Shown here piece after piece: positions 31,981 through 42,912 of a stretch of 64,000 bases of DNA. Numbering within the stretch: the first letter of the stretch is position 1; each line of letters begins with the position of its first letter. Source of the DNA: Fragilaria crotonensis (taxonomy: Eukaryota > Bacillariophyta > Fragilariophyceae > Fragilariales > Fragilariaceae); contig JAKSYS010000137.1 of NCBI GenBank assembly GCA_022925895.1, positions 43,802 through 107,801 of the forward strand, in the 5' to 3' direction. Position numbers and translations under genes: made by a program. The notes under the pieces were generated by a model, which saw only the letters and a program-made list of their open reading frames with translations, was not told the DNA's origin and made no database searches.

Positions 31981-32036
31981 TACTTAACCAAGTGAGCGCG
32001 AAATGACTGTGAGTTTATACTTAAACTTGGTTAAGT
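31981..32036. repeat. Inverted repeat between the two fold-back copies
   Basis: TACTTAACCAAG at 31981-31992 pairs with CTTGGTTAAGT near 32026-32036, with about 33 bases between. It sits in the spacer of the fold-back pair. Confidence 0.6.
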
Positions 32037-32058
32037 TGGAATCGAGGAATCTCGTCCG

Positions 32059-32228
32059 TGGTCATGACGGAATCTGCAGAATCTTAAACATTTTTGAAAC
32101 CTCTAAAGTTTTGTCTAAAGTCTCATTCTCTCTAAAGACTTTAGACATTAGAGATTCCGTGGAACACTTTAGACATTAGACAAAACTTTAGAGGTTTCAC
32201 TTAAGAGTTTAGACAGATTCCGTCTTGT
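32059..32228. repeat. Fold-back repeat, copy B
   Basis: This is a direct, slightly shorter copy of 31783-31959 with a few indels (for example CATTAGAGATTCC where A has CATTAGTGAGATTCC). Its inner arms keep the pairing AAACTTTAGAGGTTTC / GAAACCTCTAAAGTTT better than copy A. Both copies are preceded by a related flank (CTCGTCCATGG / CTCGTCCGTGG). Confidence 0.8.
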
Positions 32229-33173
32229 CAACTTCGGATTCAGACATGCCTTTTTCTGAATCCAACTTCTACGTACGTAGGATTGCAGTCTTCTTGTATG
32301 TAGATTTTATGCTGTATCGTTAAGTAAACTGAAATTCGACATCATTGTTAATCATTCATTGTTTCTTATATACGAGGAAATTATTCCTTTGTCTCGTATG
32401 GTATCTATGACGTTTCAGATCTACTGGTTCTATTTTGTTTCACATGTACTACAGATCGTCCTTTCAGAAGAAATTGTTGTTCTGACGAAGCCGCTTCCAT
32501 CTGTTAACAAGTTTTGTGTTTAAACAGAATGACCGCAACTTGCAGAAGAGCATGATTTTGCTGGCGTGACTATCATATGATCTCGGATCCTGAATTTGGC
32601 GGGATGAGTATGTAAGATGTAAGTTATACAAGTATGTATAGCAAGTAGAACTGCTGGTAGCTATAGTAGTATGCATATTCTACAGTGTATGGATAAGTCA
32701 TACTGTCATACTTCATACTTGTTCTACTGTAAGATTTCGTACTGCAGATTTTACATCTCTTTACATACTAAATTTATGTAGTACTCAGTAGACAACTAGA
32801 GAGAGAGATCATTCAGATTTCACTTTTCACTTTATAGTAGGTGCCACCCGTCATTTACCGGACCTTCCGACCAAGAGGCGCACATATGATACAGTACCCG
32901 TAGTCATCATAGCCACAGAACAGTGAACGACTGGGCCTTGAGACTTGCGACTTGCTACTTCTTGTACTCGCGGCGTTCGTTAGACCATAGACATGTACTG
33001 GCTGTGTACTTCACAATGTACAATCATCAACGTAAACGCCTCTAACTCAAGAATATTACCCCACTCCAAGTAAACATACGACCTCGTAACTGGTAAGACT
33101 CTTATTGCGATCATTTAAGTTACTCTACGTGCAATCGCATCCTTACACCATAAAGCCATAAAGTAGTTAAACG

Positions 33174-35141
33174 ATGATCCAAGAGGCGAGAGAGAGACGG
33201 ATACAGCTGAGAAGGACGCTACATCTTGTACTGTTTCTGGTGCTTATCCTTTCGTCACAACTTGTTCAATTGGCAGACGGTTTTGCAGCATCAAATCAGT
33301 TATCGCGGCATCTTTCTCGTGACGAGCAAGTGCTTTTGCAATCATCACTGAACATTGACGACGATGAACACCCCATCACCAGCGTTGTTGCCCCACGGCC
33401 TTCCTCTGCATACAGAATACCAAATAGCAGTCGCCGAAGTCGCGCACACACCACTTCAAGGAGGAGGCCATCTAACAATAGCATCAATTCCCCTCTTCAA
33501 TCGCTGAACATTAATTTGGATTCGCTTGCAAAATCGAATCAGCCAGGAGCAGCATCTCGTGCTCAAGAGCTGTTTCAACGTATCGAGGCATTGCATCAAG
33601 AAGGTTACTACGCAGTCGCTCCTGATGTCGTGTCTCTCAACTCTGTTTTCAACGCATGGGCACAATCCACCGAAGAATTCGCTGCTGAAAAGGCTTTACA
33701 ACTACTTCACGCCAATGAATCACTTGAACCAAATGTCATTTCCTTTAACACCATCATCTTGGCCTTCGCCAAACGTGGTGCCGCTGAGGAGGCCCACGAC
33801 CTGCTCAAAAAAATGGAATCCGATTATGGATTACAGCCTGACATTATCTCGTACAATTCACTATTATATGCATATGCCCAAGCGAATCAACCTGAAAAAG
33901 CTGAATCACTGTTGAAAGAAATGATGCGTGGGTCGGTCGTCAAGCCAGATACAATTTCCTTCAACACCGTCTTGCTTGCATGGTCCAAATCGAACGCGAA
34001 TCATAAGAAGGTTTGCCAACGCGCCGAAGAACTCTTGAATCATATGGAGATCTTGCAGCAGGCTGGAAATGAGAATGTTGCGCCAGACGTGTATTCTTAC
34101 ACCACAGTTCTAGCGGCGTTGAGTACCAGCAAGTGTGTGACAGCTGCCTCTCGAGCCTTGAAATTATTGGAGCGCATGGAAACTCATGTTGCGCCCAACG
34201 CCATAACTTACACTACTGTCATGACTACCTTGAGCCGCTGCGGCTACCGGAATGCGGCTCATGAAGCGCAAAAATTGTTGGATCGCATGATTGTGAACTA
34301 TCAGGCTGGGAATGAGGATTGCAAACCCGACACAGTGGCTTTCACTGCGGTTATTTCTTGTTGGGCCAGGGGTTATGAAGAGGAAAATGCAGATGAAAAG
34401 GCTTTGGCATTATTGGAGCGAATGAAGGCTATGGATGGCATTGAACCAAATGCATTGACGTACACATCAGTCTTGAAGGCATTGGCGCGGAGTCAAAAGG
34501 GAACCGCTGTGCAAAAAGCAGAAGAGTTACTGAATGAGATGGAAGTTGCCTTTCAGAACGGCAATGATGCTTTGGAACCTACCTCGATTCACTACAACGT
34601 CGTCATGGATGTGTATGCAAAATCACCTAGCTGCGATAAGGCCGTGCTAGCCGATCGATTGTTTCAAAGGATGATGGAATTGGGCCGGAAAAATACCAAA
34701 CCGAATATTATTACCTACAATTCGATTCTCCGTGCGTGCGCCAATACGTTCGGAAACCATTCATCGAAGGAGGCTGCACTTGCGATAGCGACCAAGGCCT
34801 TTCAATCGATCCTCACTTCGAAGGAAATCGAGCCTTCCAGTATAACATTCGTATTTTTCATGAAAGCCATTCGCAAGCTCGTCGACGATGTACCCCATGG
34901 TAACCTCGGCACTTCGAAGCAACTAGAGATGCTTACAAAGTGCTTTCGGTATTGTTGCCGATTGGGATTGTTGAACGACGTTGTACTGCAGCAGGCGAAG
35001 TTAGCGTGTCGTTCAAAACCAGAATTGGCGGCATTGTTGGAATTGAGTGTGGATACGTTCTCTCCTAGCACCGTTTCGTCCTCTGATATGCCGGCGGAAT
35101 GGACTTGCAATGCCGAGCAGCACCTTCCCACCAAAAACTAG
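33174..35141 (+). CDS. Plastid-targeted pentatricopeptide repeat (PPR) protein
   Basis: This intact ORF has 655 residues. The N-terminus has a hydrophobic signal peptide (LHLVLFLVLILSSQLVQLADG) followed directly by FAAS, the GF-type cleavage motif of diatom plastid leaders, then a Ser/Arg-rich transit region. From about residue 150 there are roughly eleven PPR units, each with a (P)(D/N)xxS/TYN/T signature, such as PNVISFNTIILAFAKRG, PDIISYNSLLYAYAQAN and PNAITYTTVMTTLSRCG. PPR proteins bind single-stranded RNA one base per repeat and act in organelle RNA processing or translation. There is no DYW or SMR domain, so it is a P-class protein. Confidence 0.92.
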   Translation: MIQEARERRIQLRRTLHLVLFLVLILSSQLVQLADGFAASNQLSRHLSRDEQVLLQSSLNIDDDEHPITSVVAPRPSSAYRIPNSSRRSRAHTTSRRRPSNNSINSPLQSLNINLDSLAKSNQPGAASRAQELFQRIEALHQEGYYAVAPDVVSLNSVFNAWAQSTEEFAAEKALQLLHANESLEPNVISFNTIILAFAKRGAAEEAHDLLKKMESDYGLQPDIISYNSLLYAYAQANQPEKAESLLKEMMRGSVVKPDTISFNTVLLAWSKSNANHKKVCQRAEELLNHMEILQQAGNENVAPDVYSYTTVLAALSTSKCVTAASRALKLLERMETHVAPNAITYTTVMTTLSRCGYRNAAHEAQKLLDRMIVNYQAGNEDCKPDTVAFTAVISCWARGYEEENADEKALALLERMKAMDGIEPNALTYTSVLKALARSQKGTAVQKAEELLNEMEVAFQNGNDALEPTSIHYNVVMDVYAKSPSCDKAVLADRLFQRMMELGRKNTKPNIITYNSILRACANTFGNHSSKEAALAIATKAFQSILTSKEIEPSSITFVFFMKAIRKLVDDVPHGNLGTSKQLEMLTKCFRYCCRLGLLNDVVLQQAKLACRSKPELAALLELSVDTFSPSTVSSSDMPAEWTCNAEQHLPTKN

Positions 35142-35218
35142 TGAACGCTTTCCATGTGTTCGTACAGACAAAAATGTCTCCTTTCACCCAATTGCAACAT
35201 GATAATTAAGATAGTTGA

Positions 35219-36262
35219 TTAGCTACAACTACTGCATGTTGATAGTGGAGTGAAGGGTGTGCGTTTCGGAGTTGAACGGCAGTGCGATGTAGGAAATTGA
35301 AGCAGAGTTAGGCACATCTGCCTCCATCGAGAATGGGATTTACCCGGAGTGTAGTAGCCCCTCTTGATGTTGTACGCCTTGAAACCATCCTGAATGAACA
35401 TACGCCCTCGTGGAAAGAGTCAAAGAGATAATCGCCTTGGCAATCCTATGCCCTGTCCACGAAAGACTCCACGAAGGCCAAATTTGGCAGAATCTGTGAT
35501 CATTTCCTTGCAGGCTTCAATCACGCCAATTGATTTGCCTTGAATCGAAGACGTTTGCATGATGACTTCCAAACGAGAGAGAGGATTGGTGACGAGGACG
35601 TAGATAGGAGACGGCACTGGAGGCAATCAAACCAGTGACACTGCGTCCGAGGCCCGTTCTCTCGCCAACTTCTTTTTGGATGTATTTTTGCAAACGAGGT
35701 TGTCCCACTAGTCCCAAAATAGCGGACGCGAATGAATGTCCCATGAGGGGACAGTTCCTCTGAAAAGTGGCACAAAATTCTTGGCAGCCGATTCACGGAG
35801 AATTTCCATAATCGGTTTGGTCTGTCCTGTTTGCTTGAAGAAGGCTCGCTGTTGTTTTTCAATCATTCGAATTGGATTAATGAAGGGTGCGCTCAAAATA
35901 CTGGCGCCAGTCGCGGCCACGAAACCGGGAGACTCGCCTTCGCCCAAGAAAGGAAATACCCAAGAGGACGCCAAATTTGGGAATACGCTTGAAACCGACA
36001 CCGACAATTCTGGGACCAACGCCAGAAAGCGATGCTTGGATGGGATGGGATCGGAAAATGGCAGGCTTCCGCGGGCGACCTTAGGGTCGACGACGTTGCC
36101 ATTCAAGTCCTTCGCATACTGTTGAACAAGTTGACGGTAAGCAGTAATAGGATTGTCCATAACAGTCTGGAAGCAAGATCCTCCGAGGTATGCTGTCATA
36201 GCTTGGAATTGAGAAAGTCCAGACTTCTTTACTACAAAATATTCATCATCAAAGAGAGACAT
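35219..36262 (-). pseudogene. Mitochondrial-carrier-like gene with several single-base frame breaks
   Basis: From ATG 36262, MSLFDDEYFVVKK... leads into carrier-type repeats (AYLGGSCFQTVMDNPITAY; ATGASILSAPFINPIRMIEKQ). Near 35745 the frame breaks in a C run, after which MGHSFASAILGLVGQPRL continues one frame away. Further breaks occur near 35610, 35440 and 35405, leading to VLVTNPLSRLEVIMQ, RGVFRGQGIG and finally RMFIQDGFKAYNIKRG. Every break is explained by one missing base. Carrier Px(D/E)xx(R/K)-like loops are degenerate (NPITAYRQ, NPIRMIEK, NPLSRLEV). Either a recent pseudogene or an intact gene hit by homopolymer deletions in the assembly. Substrate unknown. Confidence 0.7.
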
Positions 36263-36813
36263 GATTTAGTACTTTGGTTGTGATGTGCAGTCAAGGGAGA
36301 AAGGAAGTATAGGAATAGATGAAATGAAAAAAATCTTTGAGACCACCAACGAGCACCAATGACGATATGATGAGTTTTGTCACCGTCGACAGACGCCGAC
36401 GCGGTCGAAAACCAGCAGTGTCACTACGGGGCCCTACGTTCTAACCTACTGTACGCAAGTTTATGTACTACTCGAGCACGTCGTCGTTCGAATCCAAACG
36501 CCCAACAGCCAGAAACGGCCGTCCGAAACCAATGACAATCGTCAACTACATTAGGGTTATGACAGCGAACCTCTTTTTCGGAGGCGTGTGGCGCAAGCGT
36601 ACTGCATACTGCATACTGCATACTCGCCTACCTTGTACTCGTAATGCATACTCTACCGGTAGGACTCACCAAGTACTGGTACCGTCGTCTACGGTGAGAA
36701 GGGGTTGATGTCAGACGAAGATAGGAAACGAAGAAATGGAGTGCATAGCTCATAGCTATAGCTCTAGTAGAGTCCAACAATAAAGGCGACTTCCTGTGCG
36801 TACATCCGGCCCA

Positions 36814-37599
36814 CTAGCTACTGCTCTTGTTCTTCGCGTCGCGCTTGTCCAAGTCCGCAATGGCGCGTTGAATCTCAGCCTCACTCAGGCCTGACATGTT
36901 TTCGCGGATGATGGCGTTCTCGCGGCTTCTCCCAAGCCCGTCCCTCACGTTATCAAGATTGCGCTTCGCCTCCTCCAGACCAAGCATATCGCCTTCTCGA
37001 TCTTCATCCCAAGAGGTGGAAAATATCGAGTACGTAATTCCGAACAAGCCCACCACAAGAATTCCAATTGTCGACACTGCCACAGTGACCGGTTCAAATT
37101 CCAAGTTCTTATATGTGACCAAATACCAGAACGCCACAAAGCTGCCCATCCCCAAAAACAATGGCAGTCCAACGAAGGGCAACATTCGTTGCCCCATGCG
37201 CATGGCCACCTTTTCTGGAATTGCCGCGGGTGCTTCTGCAACTGACCTATCCATTTCGAGCAATTCCTTCACTTTACGTAACTGTTCATCACGTTCTTCT
37301 GCTTTACGCCGCCTCATGTCTGAAAGCGACTGTTGACCAGCTGTCAAGGGAGTCGCCGGAGGTGCAACGCTATCGACGGGAGTCGGGGAGGATTCCACTG
37401 CATCGTTCTTTTTGGGTGGTTTGGGTGATGCAGGTGGAGTTCCGAAGCCCTTGCCCGAGGGAGATGAGGAAAGGCGACTGAGGTGATTGGATCGTCTTAG
37501 ACTGCACACCATTGGCGTTGGATGGAACGAAGCCACGTTCACCGCTACCAACACTGGAACAGCAAGTAGCGAGAGACAATTAATGCTCAGCTTCGTCAT
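36814..37599 (-). CDS. PAM68: PAM68-like photosystem II assembly protein, plastid-targeted
   Basis: The protein has 261 residues. The leader MTKLSINCLSLLAVPVLVA with VASFHPTP is a signal peptide plus plastid motif. A Pro/Ser-rich linker precedes a charged helix (RRRKAEERDEQLRKVKELL). The conserved core has RMGQRMLPFVGLPLFLGMGS, two membrane spans (about 140-160 and 175-197) and YSIFSTSWDEDREGD-LG, the pattern of the PAM68/DUF3464 family. In plants and cyanobacteria PAM68 is a thylakoid protein that helps early photosystem II assembly and chlorophyll insertion. The C-terminal tail is charged and algal-specific. The assignment rests on core motifs and topology. Confidence 0.8.
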   Translation of the reverse strand: MTKLSINCLSLLAVPVLVAVNVASFHPTPMVCSLRRSNHLSRLSSSPSGKGFGTPPASPKPPKKNDAVESSPTPVDSVAPPATPLTAGQQSLSDMRRRKAEERDEQLRKVKELLEMDRSVAEAPAAIPEKVAMRMGQRMLPFVGLPLFLGMGSFVAFWYLVTYKNLEFEPVTVAVSTIGILVVGLFGITYSIFSTSWDEDREGDMLGLEEAKRNLDNVRDGLGRSRENAIIRENMSGLSEAEIQRAIADLDKRDAKNKSSS

Positions 37600-38114
37600 T
37601 GTGCGGAGGAAAGCAAGTCCGTAGATTACGAGCTCGTTGGTAGAAAGGCTTTAGGAGCGCAGTGGCGTGGCAGGAACTCAAACGACAACCTGAGGTGTCA
37701 GTCGGTGTGCCAGGGACGATGATTTTGTTGCATAACTTCGTCGGGTTGGGAATGCGGTTTGGGGTTTAAGGTTTAACACTACATAAAGTATACTCCGTGT
37801 ATGATTGCTTTGCTCCTTGTCCTGGTTCAAGTTGAGGAAATTCCTCCAACTGGAACATCTACCGGTACATTCACCAGGTACTGTAACGTTGAGTTGATTC
37901 TGGTATTGCATGTACTGTACACTGTACATACTGCAGACTGCAGAGCAGCACAGTAGTCTCCTTGTACCGGTACTACGGTAGACGTCTACCTACCAAGTTC
38001 TTGTATTTCACTACTGTACCATACTACGGTTGTAATACACCGAGTACAGTATGCATAGAGATAGTATTTGACGTTGGCGGAGATGACTGTTTAACTTTAC
38101 TATGGTAAACGGTA

Positions 38115-38138
38115 CAAGTTTAAACCCAGTACCTGGAC
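38115..38138 (+). repeat. Left terminal inverted repeat of the pogo-like element
   Basis: Twenty-four bases, CAAGTTTAAACCC then AGTACCTGGAC, preceded by TA. The partner at 41490-41513 differs only at the second base. Confidence 0.88.
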
Positions 38139-38599
38139 TAGAAAAACTATTCGCGTACTTGTCACACTCATATACTAATTTTTAAAGGCTGGATACAATA
38201 GACTGCATGTTGGCAATGCTTTTGAGAGAAGTTTGGGGCTGTGAGGATAGATATTGATGGAGATATGATGAGTCGAATTTTTTTTCGTCGATTTTTTTAA
38301 GCATAGTACCTGGACGGTTCAGTCATGAGCGAAGCAAATCCAGTCCTTTTCCACAATGCGTTGATCCATTCCCCTTCTCATGCATGGATGTATTCATAAG
38401 CATTGTGTTAGCTATGTATCTGTCGTGTTAGAAATGAGATATCGTTTTGTTTAGGACTTCAAATTCCCGTTGATGCTCATGCCAGAATTTTTGCAGTCGT
38501 TCGTAGGAAAAGTCCCGTTTGCACAAAATCTTCATTCGAGCACAAGCAACAATCATAAAATCAGTCCATTGACTTTCAAATGCTCTTTTGATTGTTAAT

Positions 38600-41052
38600 C
38601 TAGACTGTTGTTGTTGGGACGGCAGGAAGAGTGTGCTCCCTGCGAGGTATGTAGGTGGTCCAACTGTTGGGAAGTGTTGCCAGTTTCGCCAGAATGTCTT
38701 CCTTCTTTTTCAAGTCCTTCAGTAGGAACTCGACCTTCGCCTCAGGGAGCACCCACCTGATCACGTCACCCCAATCCTTGTCGTTCATGGAGTGGCTATC
38801 GAATTCGAACTTTGCCAATGCAATCTGAGCCTTCTCCAGAGCTTTCAGTTGAGCCTCACTTTTCTTGTTCGCAACCTTTGTCCTCGCAGTCTCATTCAAC
38901 TCGAGCTGCATCTTCTGAGCTCTAATGGTGACGCCTGCGTTGCCGATTCTTGACTGACAGTGGTTCCATTGCCCAGCGACGGAGAAGGCTTTTCCATTCT
39001 CGACCAACTCCTCCGCCTGCTTGTCCTCGGTTTCTGCTCTGATAACATGAGCAGCCGTCGGTATTTCCAAGTCAAAAATTCCAGCGTTAAATCCGTCTCC
39101 CTCAAACGAGTCAACAAGTAAATCATACCTTCGTTGTAAGTTCTCGAGTTGCTCATCTGCCTTTCGCTGTCCCAACTCCTTCCTCACTTTCTTGTCCTTC
39201 AAACAGTTCCTAGTAAATGGCACGAAGCCCACCTTCGCCCACGATCTCAGAATCTTCTCCTCAGTGAAGATCGAATCAAATGGTTTGTTGCGAGGTTCGT
39301 CGTCAGGCGTGCCGTTGACAACTGTTGCCAAGTCATTGAAGTCAAGGTTCAAAACAGCTGGTGGAACCTTGCCATTCCGTCTGGCGAGGCCTCGGGCTCT
39401 CAACTTCTGTTGAACCACCTTCTCGCCACGTGCATACGTTGATGATTTGAAAGGACCGTACAGAGCGTCCATTTCCTGCTGTACACTCGTTGCATTAGGT
39501 AAGCCCAACAAGATGATGAGTCCGCGTTCAAAGAACTGTTCTCGCTTTAAAAGGATCGCCTCTGACGACACAATTCTTCCAGGCCCAGCATCAACTTTGA
39601 GGATAACAGGACCTTGATTTAGCTTGCCAGTTACCGGATCAAACACAGCTGTCTTATGCATGTTCGGATACAGCGGCACTATCACCTTCTCGATATAATC
39701 GTTGAGCAACGAATCGTCCATGGATCCTCTCGGGCGAACTGCGTAAAAGCTGCCTGATTCTATGATGGTTGGACAGCCAAATCTCCCAGTCACCAACGGC
39801 AGTCCCTCAAGCCACTCAACCTTGACTCGGAAGTTCTCCCACAACTTCGCACTGGAATCGAATATGTAGAATGGTGGCAGGGCCTCTCCTGCTGCGTTGG
39901 TTGCGTACGCTCCAGTGACGTGCCTTGCTGACTTCACGCCTCGTGCGGCGCCACGTTGGAATGCAGGGTTATGATAAGACACTGCACGCGGTCCGCCTCT
40001 GTCCCCAGTGATACTTAGGTCGTGGTGAGTTTCGTCCATATTTATGATACGCCGTTCAGTGTCTTTGCGAAACAAAACCTCTGACACCATTGCTCCTTTC
40101 TCATCCAGGACTTCCTCATCAATAACTAAACCAGTGTTGATCAAGTCCTGTTTCGCATCATCAAACCACTGGTTCAGATTGTCATGTGTCGTCCATTGTG
40201 CTCTCGCATCCTCAACCGTGAGCTTTGTCGCAGCTTGGAGCGATTCTGGGAATACCTTTCGGACTTTCCGCCATACTCCTTCAACAGTGTACCTCGCCTC
40301 GTGCTCTGTACCAAGGATTGAGGCTCCAATCAAGCGCTTGAAGTCTTTTCCTTTAACTCGCCATCTCCGACTTGACTGACCTCCGCATGCGTTGCCACCA
40401 ACTGTAAGAACTTGCCTGGGATATTCGGTTCGGGACCCCTTGACGGTGGACTCATTCCAGCACGACCATCCTTTGCCGCTTGGTACACAGTGCTTCTTGC
40501 CAAGCGCTTCGCCCCGTCCAGCTTGAAGTCTTGATTGAGCCTGTTGCAAATGGTATTGACTGGTTCACCTTGAGCATTCGCTACAACGAGGTTGGTTGCA
40601 TCCTTGAATGCTTTCTTGTACCTGCCATCATAGTCAAGCTTGACTCTCTTCGCGTCAAGTCTAGCAATACTTGCTTGTCTTGAAGATTGTCGCGATTTCT
40701 TCGTCGTGATTGTTGTGTTGGAGCCTCCTTCTGCCAATGAAGAATTGATTGTTGTGATGGTGACTGGTGATATGTCGTCCCGAGAGGTTGTAGTGCCATT
40801 GTCTGGAATTTCTATAATCAACCCAAGTTTCTGCTCTTTCTTCTCTCATTCTCTCCTGATTTCTTTATTGTACATTCCGTTCTTCCTTGCTACCTTGATG
40901 CGAGAGTACACTGTACTGTTTGGTACTTTCCCATGCAATCCACAACCCCGAAGTGCCATATCAACCGTGATACCATTGACAACCACCTGCGGTGATGTTG
41001 TCGGAATGAGATTGCGATTTATTTCGTTAGTATGAAATTGCTGTAGGACCAA
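38600..41052 (-). pseudogene. Pogo-like DDE transposase, one stop codon and one frame break
   Basis: Reading leftward, a 68-residue segment (…VPNSTVYSRIKVARKNG…) ends at a TGA, and the same frame continues with a basic region and a second HTH-like segment (LARSTVYQAAKDGRAG). Near 40350 the frame breaks at GAGTTAAAGG; one missing base restores GKDFKRLIGASILG. The catalytic domain has IINMDETHHDLS, VILKVDAGPGRIV and LPNATSVQQEMDALYG, matching the three Asp of the pogo DDE_1 fold, where the third motif is normally LPxNxTxxLQPLD. The C-terminus is a charged helix ending AKLATLPNSWTTYIP and stops at 38600. All three acidic residues remain. Confidence 0.85.
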
Positions 41053-41489
41053 AATATAATTGTACGACGAATTTAATTATCACCCCAGCCATTTTGCAAT
41101 TCACAATGGCAACTTGTCGGGAGCCGGTCTAAATGAAAAACGCACCAACTTGACCACATCTTCGACAGTGTACTGGATTGTCGGTCAACCATTATTTACT
41201 TGTGCCACTGCAGTAGCGGTCTGACCTTTCTTTCTTTTCGTTGACATGTTCCAGTAATAATGAGCATTGAAATTACGAAGTAAAATGTCATGCGCCAAAA
41301 AAAAAGATAATTTTTTCGGCCGCGCCATCGTCTTCGGTACACCTTCTCAGCAAGATCGGCCTACGGTACCCCCCTATGATTCGGGGTTTAGTACAACTCT
41401 CAACTGGGTGATATCATGGATCTTCGTGTACGAATAGATCGTTTTAACTCGTTTCTCAATTAGTCCAGGTACTCGTCGTAATTTAGTTC

Positions 41490-41513
41490 GTCCAGGTACT
41501 GGGTTTAAACTGG
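41490..41513 (-). repeat. Right terminal inverted repeat of the pogo-like element
   Basis: The reverse complement reads CCAGTTTAAACCC then AGTACCTGGAC and is followed on the plus strand by TA. Confidence 0.88.
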
Positions 41514-42034
41514 TACTGTAGTACCATTACAAGTATGGTGCTCGTACAGTACCGTGCGGACTCCGCCCCTGACTTGTCTCATTGTGACGTCTGCTTTCTC
41601 GGAATGCCCATCGTGCAATTCCGAGCAATCCGGCGCCACATCCGCGACATCACACATCACACACGACCAAATGTGATTAGTACTAGTAGAAGTATGTACA
41701 GTACGAGTACTATTTCAAGTTTCAAGGTGCATTTTGGCACGTTGATTTCCAATTAGGCTCCGTACCAGGTACCTGGTACGGAGTACCACCGAAAATTTTG
41801 GTCACTTGCAGAGTCGACATGCCAACTGAGAACTGAGTCATCACAAAAACGAATCAGATTACCACCAGATGCCAGTACAATGTACATGGAAACGAAGCCG
41901 TTGCGTGTCGTGTATTTTCGGTTCGTGCATCCGCGTTGGCAAGAAGTTGCCCAAACGTAGTCTGTCACCGAGTATTTCATAAACTCGTCGTCTTTCTCTC
42001 AGATTGCATCCTTGCGCCTTGCATTGCATTCGCA

Positions 42035-42814
42035 ATGTACAAGCGTTCCGCATTGTGTGCTCTGATCCCTATTGTTTCCGGCTTCAGTATCAATGATCAT
42101 ATGGCGGTGAATATGGTGAAAACCTCCCCTGACAATGCCGTGCACAAACCAGCTCCTGTCCCTTTCACATGGGAGCCTGACGCGGTGGATTACGTTTTGG
42201 ATGGTGTCAAGAAAGTCGAAGGTCGTCCCTTCATGGTTGCTTTGGTAGGCATTCCGGGATCGGGCAAGTCGACCTCGTGCCATAACGTGGCAGACCTGGT
42301 TGAAAAGGCTGGCTTCCCAACAATGGTGATGCCATTCGATGGATACCACATCCCTCTTGACCATCTCAAAACCCTTCCCAATGCCGACGATGCCATATAC
42401 CGACGAGGCGCGCCAGATACATTTGACCCGGTTTCGCTGAAACGAGATCTTTCGAGAATAAGACATGGCTCGGAGCCGCTCATGACTTTCCCAGGCTTTG
42501 ATCATGCCAAGGGTGACCCTGAACCGGACCAACACATTTTCATTCGATCTCACCATTCGGTGGTTATTTGTGAGGGTCTGTACTTGCTTCACGACGACGA
42601 CCAGTGGGATCTGCATGAGTGTTTCGACTTTTCTATCTTTATTGATTCAGATGTGGACAAGGCCATGTCGCGCTTGAAGATTCGAAACAAGGTCATTCCG
42701 GGCTACACTCCCGAGGAAATAGACTTTCGAGTGGATGTGGTGGACCGCGTCAACGCTCACATAGTGAACCGGTCCAAAGACCGCGCCTCTCTTGTTGTCA
42801 AATCAAATTTTTAA
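42035..42814 (+). CDS. P-loop kinase of the uridine kinase / phosphoribulokinase type
   Basis: The start at 42035 (MYKRSALCALIPIVSGFSIND) gives 259 residues; the frame is open upstream but the extra residues add nothing family-like. The Walker A motif is GIPGSGKST. MPFDGYHIPLDHL and a later RRGAPDTFDPVSLKRDL are the substrate-side motifs of the YFH7/PanK/uridine-kinase-like group, with VVICEGLYLL as the Walker B strand and FIDSDVDKAMSRLKIRN as the lid arginine helix. Such enzymes phosphorylate small hydroxyl substrates; the substrate cannot be told here. The N-terminus is short and hydrophobic with SGF, so plastid import is possible. Confidence 0.85.
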   Translation: MYKRSALCALIPIVSGFSINDHMAVNMVKTSPDNAVHKPAPVPFTWEPDAVDYVLDGVKKVEGRPFMVALVGIPGSGKSTSCHNVADLVEKAGFPTMVMPFDGYHIPLDHLKTLPNADDAIYRRGAPDTFDPVSLKRDLSRIRHGSEPLMTFPGFDHAKGDPEPDQHIFIRSHHSVVICEGLYLLHDDDQWDLHECFDFSIFIDSDVDKAMSRLKIRNKVIPGYTPEEIDFRVDVVDRVNAHIVNRSKDRASLVVKSNF

Positions 42815-42912
42815 TCTTGTCGCTATAGCGACCAAATACATGTATAGAGATATAAAGGTGATGTTACAAGTGTACAGTACACTTTATGTAATTTACTGAT
42901 TGTCTTCATGGA

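Larger units (their letters stand above)
38115..41513. mobile_element. Pogo-like (Tc1/mariner superfamily) DNA transposon, 3.40 kb
   Basis: The 24-bp inverted repeats at 38115-38138 and 41490-41513 differ by one base (CAAGTTTAAACCC / CCAGTTTAAACCC, both then AGTACCTGGAC). Both ends are flanked by TA (38113-38114 and 41514-41515), the Tc1/mariner target duplication. Subterminal copies of GTACCTGGAC occur at 38306-38315 and, inverted, at 41464-41473. The single gene inside, on the minus strand, is a DDE transposase with one stop and one frame break. Confidence 0.9.

Noticed and set aside
36424-36500. GTTCGAATCC at 36484, like a tRNA T-loop
   Set aside because: No A box at the right distance upstream and no acceptor stem pairing could be drawn.
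41936-42034. Upstream extension of the kinase ORF by 33 codons
   Set aside because: The added residues include many Cys and no conserved feature, and ATG 42035 gives a plausible leader.
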